Positions 25,257 to 36,668 of a stretch of 64,000 nucleotides of DNA are shown in pieces. A model generated the notes under the pieces. That model did not search any database and was not told the origin of the DNA. It saw only the letters and a program-made list of their open reading frames with translations. A program made the translations under genes and the position numbers. Source of the DNA: Acidobacteria bacterium Mor1 (GTDB lineage Bacteria; Acidobacteriota; Polarisedimenticolia; Polarisedimenticolales; Polarisedimenticolaceae); assembly GCA_001664505.1 (NCBI GenBank), contig CP011806.1, positions 512,610-576,609 of the forward strand, read 5' to 3'. Positions within the stretch are counted from its first letter, which is position 1; every line of letters begins with the position of its first letter.

Positions 25257-25541
25257 TCAAGACGCCTGGTCCAGGCGCTTCATGATGTCGACTGCCTTCT
25301 CGCTGAGTTGAGACTTGAGCTGGTTGTAGTCGGTGTCGTCGATCTTGCCGGTGGCGTAGTCGTCTTCCAGATCCTTGAGCGCGGCGAGGACCATCTCCCG
25401 GCGGGAGGTCAGATCCTGGCGCTCGCTGTGTGCGGCAGCGAGCAGTTCCTGCTCCGCCGCGTCCTTGCGGAAGAGCGGGGCGGCCACGAAGCCCAGGGCG
25501 GCGAAGCCGAGCAACAGGGCGAACCAGGCGCCGGCGGTCAT
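25257..25541 (-). CDS. Short CcmI-like N-terminal domain protein
   Basis: Only 94 residues: one N-terminal membrane segment (WFALLLGFAALGFVAAPLF) and a helical tail containing ALKDLEDDYATGKIDDTDYNQL. This matches the N-terminal region of CcmI/CycH, which in full-length form adds a TPR domain that binds apocytochrome. The TPR part is missing here. Its place between ccmF and ccmA supports a role in cytochrome c assembly, for example in supporting CcmF. Confidence 0.7.
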   Translation of the reverse strand: MTAGAWFALLLGFAALGFVAAPLFRKDAAEQELLAAAHSERQDLTSRREMVLAALKDLEDDYATGKIDDTDYNQLKSQLSEKAVDIMKRLDQAS

Positions 25542-25565
25542 CGGGCACTCTCCAGCGAAAGCGGG

Positions 25566-28016
<2,451 letters not shown>

Positions 28017-28035
28017 GGGGTATTCCCTCGCGGGC

Positions 28036-28524
28036 TCAGTTGGAGAGTCCCGCAGTCTCGACGTCAGGGGAGGCGGGCGCGGCTGCGCCGGCTTGAGGAT
28101 CGCCGTAGCCGTCGTTGGTTCCGTAGGCGCCTTCTTCGCCGTCGGCCGCTTCGTACTTGGAGGGGCATTTGGCGAACAGCTCGTGGGCCTCGAACACGCC
28201 CGACGCGCTGTCCAGGCTGCCCTGGACCACCACGTCGGCCCGGTCGACGAAGGTGTCGGGGACGACCCCTTCGTAGTGCACCGCCAGCTCCCGGTCGCCG
28301 TCGGTCATCATGAAGCGGACCTCCTGGCCTTCCTGGAGCCGCTGGATGGTGCCCTGGGCGACCTTGCCGTTGACCCGCAGATCCGGGTTGTCGCGCTGGC
28401 CGTCGAGGAACTCCCCGACGCTGACGTAGTAGTGCATGTCGCCGCTCTGGGAGATTCCCACAGCGATGAGCAGGCCCATGCTCGCGATGAAACCCGCGCC
28501 GATCAGCAAGAATTTGATGTTCAC
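28036..28524 (-). CDS. ccmE: Heme chaperone CcmE, Cys-x-x-x-Tyr variant
   Basis: A 162-residue protein with one N-terminal membrane anchor (~4-24) and an OB-fold periplasmic domain (LRVNGKVAQGTIQRL, VHYEGVVPDTF). In classical CcmE the heme is bound covalently by His in HxxxY; here the site reads FAKCPSKYE, with C120 and Y124. This CxxxY form is known from archaea and from Desulfovibrio-type System I* operons. The C-terminus is a disordered Gly/Ala/Asp-rich tail. It is the first gene of the ccm operon. Confidence 0.92.
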   Translation of the reverse strand: MNIKFLLIGAGFIASMGLLIAVGISQSGDMHYYVSVGEFLDGQRDNPDLRVNGKVAQGTIQRLQEGQEVRFMMTDGDRELAVHYEGVVPDTFVDRADVVVQGSLDSASGVFEAHELFAKCPSKYEAADGEEGAYGTNDGYGDPQAGAAAPASPDVETAGLSN

Positions 28525-28575
28525 CAGCGTTCTCCAGGGGGTCGGGCCGGTGTGCCGCGAACCCTCTTCATGTTA

Positions 28576-28615
28576 GCGGGATCCGAACATCCAATCTACG
28601 GATTCCGCATCCCGC
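28576..28615. repeat. Nested inverted repeat between ccmE and greA
   Basis: Outer arms GCGGGAT (28576-28582) and ATCCCGC (28609-28615) enclose inner arms ATCCG (28581-28585) and CGGAT (28599-28603). It lies in the divergent ccmE/greA gap, where an operator would sit. Alternatively it forms a hairpin in the ccmE leader. Confidence 0.4.
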
Positions 28616-28647
28616 CCAACAAGTACAGAGTCCGAAATCGGTCCGGT

Positions 28648-28676
28648 TTGCCCCGGCCTGCGGGAGGTATTACAGT
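28648..28676 (+). promoter_or_regulatory. Probable sigma-70 promoter for greA
   Basis: TTGCCC (28648-28653) and TACAGT (28671-28676) are 17 nt apart, about 49 nt upstream of the greA start. Confidence 0.4.
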
Positions 28677-28724
28677 GAGCAGGCTGCGCTCGGGGCGCAA
28701 GTAAAGCGAATCAGGAGGCGTCCG

Positions 28725-29201
28725 TTGAAGGAGATCATCGCGAAGCTCGACTCCGAGCTGAAGGAACTCGAGCACGAGTTGCGCATCGAGCTGCCCAAGG
28801 AGATCGCCAAGGCGGTGGAGCTGGGCGACCTGCGGGAGAACGCCGAGTACCACGCGGCGCTGGAGCGGCAGTCCTTCGTCAAGGCCCGGATCGGCCAGCT
28901 ACGGGAGCGCCTGGGCGACCTGAGCACCATGGACCTGTCCAACCTGCCGACCGACAAGGCGGCGATCGGGTCGAGCCTCAAGCTCAAGGACCTGGACTCC
29001 GGCCGCGAGGTCAACTACCAGCTGGTGCTGCCCGAGGTAGCCGACCTGGGCAAGGGGCTGATCTCGACGACGTCGCCCATCGGCCGTGGCCTGATGGGCA
29101 AGCAGAACGGCGACCAGATCGAGATCAACATCCCGGCGGGCAAGAAACGCTTCGAGATTCTCGAGATCAAGACCGCCCACGAGAACGACCAGGCGGGCTA
29201 G
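28725..29201 (+). CDS. greA: Transcript cleavage factor GreA
   Basis: A 158-residue protein that rescues backtracked RNA polymerase. The N-terminal coiled coil carries the acidic tip GDLRENAEY, with the Asp and Glu needed for Mg binding. The C-terminal globular domain contains TSPIGRGLMGKQNGD. The start is TTG 28725, supported by AGGAGG 6 nt upstream. Its TAG stop shares CTAG (29198-29201) with the stop of the convergent glycosyltransferase. Confidence 0.95.
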   Translation: MKEIIAKLDSELKELEHELRIELPKEIAKAVELGDLRENAEYHAALERQSFVKARIGQLRERLGDLSTMDLSNLPTDKAAIGSSLKLKDLDSGREVNYQLVLPEVADLGKGLISTTSPIGRGLMGKQNGDQIEINIPAGKKRFEILEIKTAHENDQAG

Positions 29202-29899
29202 CCGCGGCTGTAGCGGAAGACCGTGTAGAGGATCTTGTGGCTGGCCCGGAGGGTCCCCATGACGGTCCCGGTGATCTTCGAGACCCCGCGCCGCTTGCGG
29301 TAGGAGACCGGCACCTCCCGATAGCGGAGGCCCTGCCGGGCCGCCTTGACCTGCATCTCGGCCGTCCAGCCGAAGTCCCGGTCGGCCATCTCCAGTGACT
29401 CCAGGGCGTCCCAGCGGATCGCGCGGAAGGGCCCCAGGTCGGTGACCTTCAGACCGTAGAGCCGGCGGATCAGGAACCCGGCGAGATGGTTGCCGAAACG
29501 GCCCTGGGGCAGCAGCGCGCCGGGCTCCGCATTCCCGAGGATTCGCGAGCCGACCACGAAGTCCGCTTCGCCCGTGAGGATCGGGTCGACGAGACCCGGC
29601 AGTTCGTCGGGGTGGTCGCTGTAGTCCGCGTCGAGAAAGACCACGACATCGGGGGGCGTCGGCTGCCGGCGCACCTGGGCGAGGCCGGCCAGGCAGGCGC
29701 TCCCGTAGCCCCGGCGGGGTTCGTCGACGACGGTGGCGCCGGCGGCCCGGGCCACGTCGGCGCTCCCGTCGGTGGAGCCGTTGTCGACGACGAAGATCTC
29801 CCGCAACCGCTCCCGGGGCAGGTCGCCGAGGACCAGCGGCAGCGATTCCCGTTCGTTCAGGGCCGGGATGACCACGTCGACGAGGGGGGCGTCGTTCAA
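29198..29899 (-). CDS. GT2-family glycosyltransferase (DPM1/polyprenyl-phosphate type)
   Basis: A 233-residue GT-A enzyme: VDVVIPALNE at the N-terminus, VDNGSTDGS, and the metal site FLDADYSDHPDEL. DLGPFRAIRWDAL and RGVSKITGT match the dolichol-phosphate-mannose-synthase-like group that loads a sugar onto a polyprenyl phosphate. No C-terminal membrane helices are present. The start is probably TTG 29899, which is uncertain. It is divergent from the UbiA-type gene, which also uses polyprenyl phosphate, suggesting a shared lipid-linked sugar pathway. Confidence 0.82.
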   Translation of the reverse strand: MNDAPLVDVVIPALNERESLPLVLGDLPRERLREIFVVDNGSTDGSADVARAAGATVVDEPRRGYGSACLAGLAQVRRQPTPPDVVVFLDADYSDHPDELPGLVDPILTGEADFVVGSRILGNAEPGALLPQGRFGNHLAGFLIRRLYGLKVTDLGPFRAIRWDALESLEMADRDFGWTAEMQVKAARQGLRYREVPVSYRKRRGVSKITGTVMGTLRASHKILYTVFRYSRG

Positions 29900-29917
29900 C
29901 TCAGGCTCGCTTCCATG

Positions 29918-29929
29918 GAATTCGAATTC
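29918..29929. promoter_or_regulatory. Perfect 12-bp palindrome next to a promoter
   Basis: GAATTCGAATTC reads identically on both strands and ends one base before the -35 hexamer of the UbiA-type gene's putative promoter. It is a candidate regulator-binding site for the divergent pair. Confidence 0.4.
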
Positions 29930-29957
29930 TTGGACACGGGCGGGACGCGGATATTAG
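29930..29957 (+). promoter_or_regulatory. Probable sigma-70 promoter for the UbiA-type gene
   Basis: TTGGAC (29930-29935) and TATTAG (29952-29957) are 16 nt apart. The predicted start of transcription would be only about 6-8 nt before the ATG at 29971, and no ribosome binding site is visible, so the message may be nearly leaderless. Confidence 0.45.
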
Positions 29958-29970
29958 TATCCGCCCCCTG

Positions 29971-30849
29971 ATGGTTCAATCGTTCTTCGCCATCGTCGCC
30001 GGGATGCGGCCCAAGCAATGGGTCAAGAACGTGTTCGTCCTGGCCCCGACGGTTTTCGCGCTGCAACTGGGCGATCCCGACGTGCTGATGCGCAGCGGAC
30101 TGGCCTTCGCGGTCTTCTGTGCGCTCTCGTCGGTGGTCTACCTGTGGAACGACATCGCCGACCGTGAGGCGGACCGCAAGCATCCGGTCAAGCGGCACCG
30201 TCCGATCGCCTCCGGGGCCCTCGGCGTTCCCTTGGCCGTGGCCGTCTCCTTTCTGCTCCTCGGCGGCGCCCTGGCCGGCGCCTGGTGGCTCGACGGCGGA
30301 TTCCTCGCCGTCGGGGTTACCTACCTGCTGATGAACGTGCTTTATTCCGGCTGGCTCAAGAAGGTGGTGATCATCGACGTCATGATCGTCGCCTCGGGGT
30401 TCTTGCTGCGGGCCATCGGCGGGGGGCTGGCGGTCGGGGTGGCGATCTCCCAGTGGCTGGTGCTCTGCACCGGGCTCATCTCGCTGTTTCTCGGGTTCGT
30501 CAAGCGGCGCCAGGAGATCGTGGCCATGGACGGCAACACCGAGCAGCGGCCGACCCTGGCCCACTATTCGGTGCCGTTTCTCGATCAGATGATCTCGATC
30601 GTGACCGCCTCGACGGTGCTGGCCTACTGCCTCTACGCCTTCTCCCCGGAGGTCGCCGAGAAGCTGGGCACCGACTGGATGGGGCTGACCATCCCCTTCG
30701 TGCTGTTCGGGATCTTCCGCTACCTGTACCTGGTGCACCAGCAGGGAGAAGGGGAGAACCCGGCGGCCCTGGTGCTCAAGGACCTGCCGCTGATGCTCAA
30801 CGTCCTCGCCTGGGGCGGAACGGCGGTGCTGGTGCTCTACGTGCTCTGA
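29971..30849 (+). CDS. UbiA-family decaprenyl-phosphate phosphoribosyltransferase-like protein
   Basis: A 292-residue protein with about eight to nine membrane helices. MRPKQWVKNVFV near the N-terminus and YLWNDIADREADRKHPVKRH supply the Asp-rich phosphate/Mg motif seen in the DprE-pathway phosphoribosyltransferase (Rv3806c-like) subgroup of UbiA proteins. These transfer phosphoribose to polyprenyl phosphate. DprE1/DprE2 partners are not in the window. The ATG at 29971 gives the usual family N-terminus. Confidence 0.8.
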   Translation: MVQSFFAIVAGMRPKQWVKNVFVLAPTVFALQLGDPDVLMRSGLAFAVFCALSSVVYLWNDIADREADRKHPVKRHRPIASGALGVPLAVAVSFLLLGGALAGAWWLDGGFLAVGVTYLLMNVLYSGWLKKVVIIDVMIVASGFLLRAIGGGLAVGVAISQWLVLCTGLISLFLGFVKRRQEIVAMDGNTEQRPTLAHYSVPFLDQMISIVTASTVLAYCLYAFSPEVAEKLGTDWMGLTIPFVLFGIFRYLYLVHQQGEGENPAALVLKDLPLMLNVLAWGGTAVLVLYVL

Positions 30850-30921
30850 GCCGGTTCTCCGCTGTCACCGGACGGGCCGGGCCCAGGCCCCCGGGGTGGT
30901 ATCGGCAGCTCCGCCGCTTTC

Positions 30922-30949
30922 TTGACTTCAATGTCTCCGAGCCTACGAT
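30922..30949 (+). promoter_or_regulatory. Sigma-70 promoter for the HD-GYP/PATAN operon
   Basis: TTGACT (30922-30927) and TACGAT (30944-30949) are separated by 16 nt, roughly 105 nt upstream of the HD-GYP gene start. Confidence 0.5.
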
Positions 30950-31054
30950 TTGGCATCAGGGAGTGTCTCGAATAGGCGGGCGCCCCCGCCCATGGCTTAG
31001 GCACGAAAACAAGCCGGACCCGGTCTGCGCCCAGTGGTTCGGTGCGGTGGTTCC

Positions 31055-32580
31055 ATGCGCACTGTAGCGAGTCCTCAAACCGCCTCGACGACACGATCCG
31101 ATGTCGATCGCCGGCGGATCCTGCTGGTCGAGTCCTCTCCCGCGGCCCAGAGCATTCTGCGCGGTGAGCTGGAGGCCGAGGGTTACGAGGTCAAGGTTCT
31201 CGATGATCCGGAGAAGGTCGCGTCCGCGGCGGTGGAGGGCAGGCCGGATCTGATCCTGCTGGATCCCGCCAACGCCGGGTTCGACCTGGTGCGCCAGATC
31301 AAATCGTCCCAGGAGACGATGGAAACCTCGGTCGTGCTGCTCTCCACCCGGACCGAGGTCGCCGACAAGATCGCGGCCTTCGACTCCGGGGCCGACGACT
31401 ACCTGACCAAGCCGTACTTCTCGAAAGAGCTCCTCGCCCGGGTTCGCACCCGGTTGCGGGTCCGGGATTCCCTCGAGGCCAGCCGGCAGCTGAGCAATCA
31501 GTACGTCGAGATGCTGTTCGGCATCGGTTCCGCGATCACCTCGGTGTTCAAGCTTGACGACGAGGTCGAGATCCTGCTGCGCCAGGCGCTGGTCGGCGCC
31601 GGCGCCCACTGCGGTTCGGTGTGGCTGGTGGACAAGGGGGGGCGCAACCTCCAGGTCCGCGCGGTCCAGGGTTATCGGGACGGCGGTCCCAGCGTCGACG
31701 ACACGCTGCCCCTGGGGGCCAAGATCCCGGCGCTTACCGGCGCGGCCGACGATACCCCCGTCGAGATCCGGCTCTACGAGGACCGGGAAGCCCGCACGGT
31801 GTTCGTGCCGATGGTCGCCCGGGAACGGCTGGTCGGCGGAATCGAGATCCAACCCCGGGAATCGGCGCGGCGCTTCAGTCCGATGCAGCAGAAGATGCTG
31901 TTCGGCCTGGCCTCCCAGGCGGCGATCTTCATCGAGAACACCCGCCTGGAGCGGGAAGTCCGCTCGATGTTCCTCAACATCATCGTTTCCCTGGCGGGGG
32001 CGGTCGATGCCAAGGATGCCTACACCCACGGGCATTCGTTGCGGGTTGCCCGCACGGCGCTGATCGTCGGCCGGGAGATCGGGCTGCCCCGGGAACGGCT
32101 TGAGCCGCTGCTGATGTCCGCAATCCTCCACGACGTGGGCAAAATCGCGATTCCTGACGAGATCCTTCAGAAACCCTCACGACTGACCGATGAGGAGTTC
32201 GAGGTGATGAAAGGGCATGCCAAGGCCGGGGCCAAGATGCTGGCCCACATTCCCGCTCTCGGGGAGGTCATTCCGGGAATCCGGAACCACCACGAGGACT
32301 GGGACGGTGGAGGCTATCCCGACGGCCTGGCCGGGAGAGATATCCCGGAATTCGGCCGCATCATCCTGATCGGCGACGCCTTCGACGCCATGACGACCGA
32401 CCGGGTATACCGTTCGGGCCGGCCGGTGTCGGCGGCGATGGAAGAGATCCGGCAGGGCAGAGGCACTCAGTTCGATCCCGATCTTGCTGACGCCGTGTGG
32501 TCCGCCTACGAACAGGGTAAGATTCACGAGTCCATGCCCCAGCACACGCCGGGGATTTACGAGTTGATCGAGCAAATTCA

Positions 32581-32584
<4 letters not shown>
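31055..32584 (+). CDS. Response regulator with REC-GAF-HD-GYP domains
   Basis: A 509-residue protein. REC (residues ~21-135) has phosphoacceptor D70 and K119 in YLTKPY, but its acidic pair is VESS rather than VDDD. GAF spans ~150-300 and HD-GYP ~305-500, with ILHDVGKIAIP and HHEDWDGGGYPDG. HD-GYP enzymes hydrolyse cyclic di-GMP. ATG 31055 is chosen over GTG 31034. Its stop overlaps the following REC-PATAN gene by GTGA, so the pair is one signalling unit. No histidine kinase is adjacent. Confidence 0.92.
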
Positions 32585-33575
<991 letters not shown>

Positions 33576-33579
<4 letters not shown>

Positions 33580-34466
33580 CCTCCCTAAGCCAGCGTTCCG
33601 CGCACCCGACGGGGCCTTCCCCGGCGCTGGCGCTGGTGCTGGCCGTCGCCGCCGTCTCCTGGGCCGCGATCCTGATCCGTTGGTGCGACGCACCCAGTCT
33701 TGCCATCGCCTTTCACCGCCTCCTGTTCGCGACGCTGCTGCTGCTGCCCTGGGCTCCTGCGGCGTTTCGCGCCGCCGACCTGCGGTTGTGGCTCCAGGCG
33801 GGGGCGGCTGGGGTGCTGCTTGCGCTCCACTTCGCCCTCTGGATCAGTTCGCTGGAACAGATCAGCGTGGCCTCGTCGGTGCTGTTGGTGGCGACACAAC
33901 CGGTCTTCACCGCCCTGGCGGCGCCGCTGCTGCTCGGCGAGCGGCCGGGGCGGCGGGGAGTCGCCGGTCTGGTCCTGGCCCTGGGCGGGATGCTGCTACT
34001 GGCCGCAGGGGACGGCGAGGCGGGGAACCTGGGACACCTGCTGGCTGTAGGCGGTGCACTGACCGGAGCGCTCTACCTGATCGTCGGCCGCAAGCTGCGC
34101 AGCCGGATCGCCTTCCTGCCGTACCTGTTCATGGTCAACCTGGCGACGACTCTGACGCTGCTGCTGTTCGCCTTCGGTGCCGGGACTCGCCTGGGGGGAT
34201 TCGACCGGACCACCTGGCTCCTCTTCCTGCTGATGGCTCTGGGGCCGCACCTGGTGGGTCACGGTCTGCTCAACTGGAGCGTGCGGCGTCTCCCGGCGTT
34301 GCCGGTGAACCTGGCGATCCTCGGCGAACCGTTGCTTTCGGCCGCCCTTGCCGCCTGGCTGCTTCATGAACGCCCCGCCGCGGCGATCTATCCTGCAGCG
34401 ATCCTGATCGCGGCGGGGATCCTGTTGTCCCTTCGCGACGGAACAGCCGAACCAGCGGAGCTCTGA
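33576..34466 (+). CDS. EamA/DMT-family transporter (CTG start inferred)
   Basis: About 296 residues with ten membrane helices in two EamA repeats. LEQISVASSVLLVATQPVFTA is split here as LEQISVASS followed by VLLVATQPVF, the typical helix 3-4 region, and ILGEPLLSAALAAWLL is the second-repeat equivalent. There is no ATG, GTG or TTG in frame before helix 1. CTG at 33576 overlaps the previous TGA as CTGA and gives the normal family length. A GTG at 33636 would cut into helix 1. The substrate, perhaps an amino acid or metabolite, cannot be predicted. Confidence 0.8.
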
Positions 34467-34480
34467 CCCCGGCTTGGCGC

Positions 34481-34486
34481 TATAAT
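34481..34486 (+). promoter_or_regulatory. Consensus -10 element (TATAAT) upstream of recG
   Basis: A perfect TATAAT lies 14 nt after the EamA gene stop. No good -35 hexamer was found at 16-18 nt. If active, transcription would begin near 34493, ahead of a six-codon ATG mini-ORF (34529-34549). Confidence 0.4.
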
Positions 34487-34545
34487 CCCGTTCTTTCGCG
34501 GGGGAAGCGATCGAATCCGCAGGGACAGATGGCGGCGACAAGCGG

Positions 34546-36651
34546 CTGAGCGCCCAGACGGCGCTGCAGTACCTCAAGGGTGTCGGCCCGAAGCGTGCCG
34601 CGGCGCTGGCCGAGAGCGGGCTGTGCACCGTCGAGGACCTGCTGGCGCTGCTTCCCTTCCGCTACGAGGACCGCCGGCGCTTCTCCCGGGTCGCGGACCT
34701 GACCGCCGACGGGCCCGAGACGACCCTTGCGCTCAAGGTGCAGTCGGCGCGGTTGATCCGCACCCGGCGCCGCGGGTTCACCATCTTCGAGGCGATGCTC
34801 GAGGACGAGAGCGGCAGTATCAAGGCGGTCTGGTTCAACCAGCCCTACCTCGACCGTGTCTTCGCGCCGGGCAAGCTGGCGGTGTTCTACGGACGCGCCG
34901 GTCTCGATCGCTACAAGAAAAACCTGATCCTGCAGAACCCCGAGTACGAGATGCTCGAGAGCGTCGACGACGAGGGTATTCACACCGGACGGATCGTCGG
35001 GGTCTACCGCAAGCAGGGAGAGCTGACGCCCCGCACGGTGCGGTCGCTGATCTTCCGTGCGCTGCGGGATCTCGACCCCGCCAGTCTTCCCGAACGGATC
35101 CCGGCCGAGGTGCGGGAACGCTACGCGTTGATGACCCGGCTCCAGGCGCTGCGCTACGTCCACGTGCCTGCCCGGGACGCGCCCCTGGAAGGTCTGGAGC
35201 AGCGGGACTCGCCGGCGCACCATTCCCTGGCCTTCGAGGAGGCTTTCCTGCTGCAGCTCGCACTGGCGGTTCGGCGGCAGGGGATGCAGGAGCAGGAGCG
35301 AGGCAACGCCTACGAGGTCTCCGATGCGATGCGGACCCGCTTTGCCAGGGTTCTGCCCTTCGAGCTGACCGGCGCTCAGAAGCGGGTGCTGGGGGAGATC
35401 GGCGAGGATCTCAAACGCCCCACGCCGATGTACCGCCTGGTCCAGGGGGATGTCGGTTCGGGCAAGACCATCGTGGCGTTGCTGGCCATGCTGGTGGCGG
35501 TGGAGAACGGCTACCAGGCCGCGCTGATGGCCCCGACCGAGATCCTGGCCGAACAGCACTACCGCAGCCTGATGTCCCTGCTCGGGGTCGACGGTGTCGA
35601 CTACCGGGTGGCGCTGTTGACGGGATCCCTCAAGGGCACCGCCCGAAAGCGGGTACTGGCCCAGATCGAAAGCGGCGAGGCCCAGGTGGTGGTCGGGACC
35701 CACGCCCTGTTCGAACCCACGGTGGTCTTCTCGCAGCTCGGGCTGACCGTCGTCGACGAGCAACACCGCTTCGGCGTGATGCAGCGGGCCGCCCTGGCGG
35801 GCAAGGGGCAGCGCCCCGACGTGCTGGTCATGACCGCGACGCCGATTCCCCGTTCCCTGGCGTTGACCCTCTACGGGGATCTGGACGTCTCGGTGATCGA
35901 CGAGCTGCCCCCGGGGCGTATCCCGCCGGCCACGGTGGTCCGCCGGGAGGCCCAGCGTGAACGGGTCCACGGAGGCATTCGCCTCGAGGTGCAGAAGGGC
36001 CGGCAGGCCTACGTGGTCGTTCCGCTGGTCGAGGAGACCGAGAAGAGCGACCTCAAGGCGGCCACCGCCCACACCGAGCGGCTGCGCCGGGAGCTGCCCG
36101 AGCTACGGATCGGGATGGTCCACGGCCGGATGAAGTCCGACGAAAAGGACCGCACCATGCGTGCCTTCGCCGGCGGGGACCTGGACGTGCTGGTCGCGAC
36201 CACGGTGATCGAGGTCGGCGTCGACGTGCCCAACGCCACGGTGATGATCATCGAACACGCCGAGCGCTTCGGCCTGTCCCAGTTGCACCAGTTGCGGGGG
36301 CGGGTGGGGCGTGGCGCCGAACGTTCCTTCTGCGTCCTGATGGTCGGCGACGACCCCCAGAGCAAGGACGCCGCGGAACGGCTCAAGGTGATGGAGCGTC
36401 AGAGCGACGGCTTCAAGATCGCCGAGAAGGACCTGGAACTCCGGGGGCCGGGAGCGGTCTTCGGCACCCAGCAGCACGGGCTGAGCGACCTGCAGTTTCT
36501 GGCGCTGGTGATGCGCTCGCCGCTCTTGCTCGAGGGGGCGCGCACCGAGGCGCGAATCGTCGTCGAGGCCTCCCTCGACGACGCCCGCAAACGCCTGCAG
36601 GAACTGCCGCCCATGTGGCGCAAGCGTCTCCGCCTGGCCGAGGTGGGCTAG
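34546..36651 (+). CDS. recG: ATP-dependent DNA helicase RecG
   Basis: About 701 residues. The N-terminal wedge region (LQYLKGVGPKRAAALAE, LLPFRYEDRR), Walker A GDVGSGKT, Walker B VVDEQHRFGV, TATPIPRSLALT and the C-terminal QLHQLRGRVGRG are all canonical for RecG, which remodels stalled forks. No ATG/GTG/TTG exists in this frame between the TAA at 34483 and GTG 34738, which would delete the wedge start. CTG 34546, in CTGA, gives the expected N-terminus. A frameshift joining ATG 34529 to this frame is the alternative. Confidence 0.9.
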   Translation: MSAQTALQYLKGVGPKRAAALAESGLCTVEDLLALLPFRYEDRRRFSRVADLTADGPETTLALKVQSARLIRTRRRGFTIFEAMLEDESGSIKAVWFNQPYLDRVFAPGKLAVFYGRAGLDRYKKNLILQNPEYEMLESVDDEGIHTGRIVGVYRKQGELTPRTVRSLIFRALRDLDPASLPERIPAEVRERYALMTRLQALRYVHVPARDAPLEGLEQRDSPAHHSLAFEEAFLLQLALAVRRQGMQEQERGNAYEVSDAMRTRFARVLPFELTGAQKRVLGEIGEDLKRPTPMYRLVQGDVGSGKTIVALLAMLVAVENGYQAALMAPTEILAEQHYRSLMSLLGVDGVDYRVALLTGSLKGTARKRVLAQIESGEAQVVVGTHALFEPTVVFSQLGLTVVDEQHRFGVMQRAALAGKGQRPDVLVMTATPIPRSLALTLYGDLDVSVIDELPPGRIPPATVVRREAQRERVHGGIRLEVQKGRQAYVVVPLVEETEKSDLKAATAHTERLRRELPELRIGMVHGRMKSDEKDRTMRAFAGGDLDVLVATTVIEVGVDVPNATVMIIEHAERFGLSQLHQLRGRVGRGAERSFCVLMVGDDPQSKDAAERLKVMERQSDGFKIAEKDLELRGPGAVFGTQQHGLSDLQFLALVMRSPLLLEGARTEARIVVEASLDDARKRLQELPPMWRKRLRLAEVG

Positions 36652-36668
36652 AAGCCGGCTTTGAGAGG

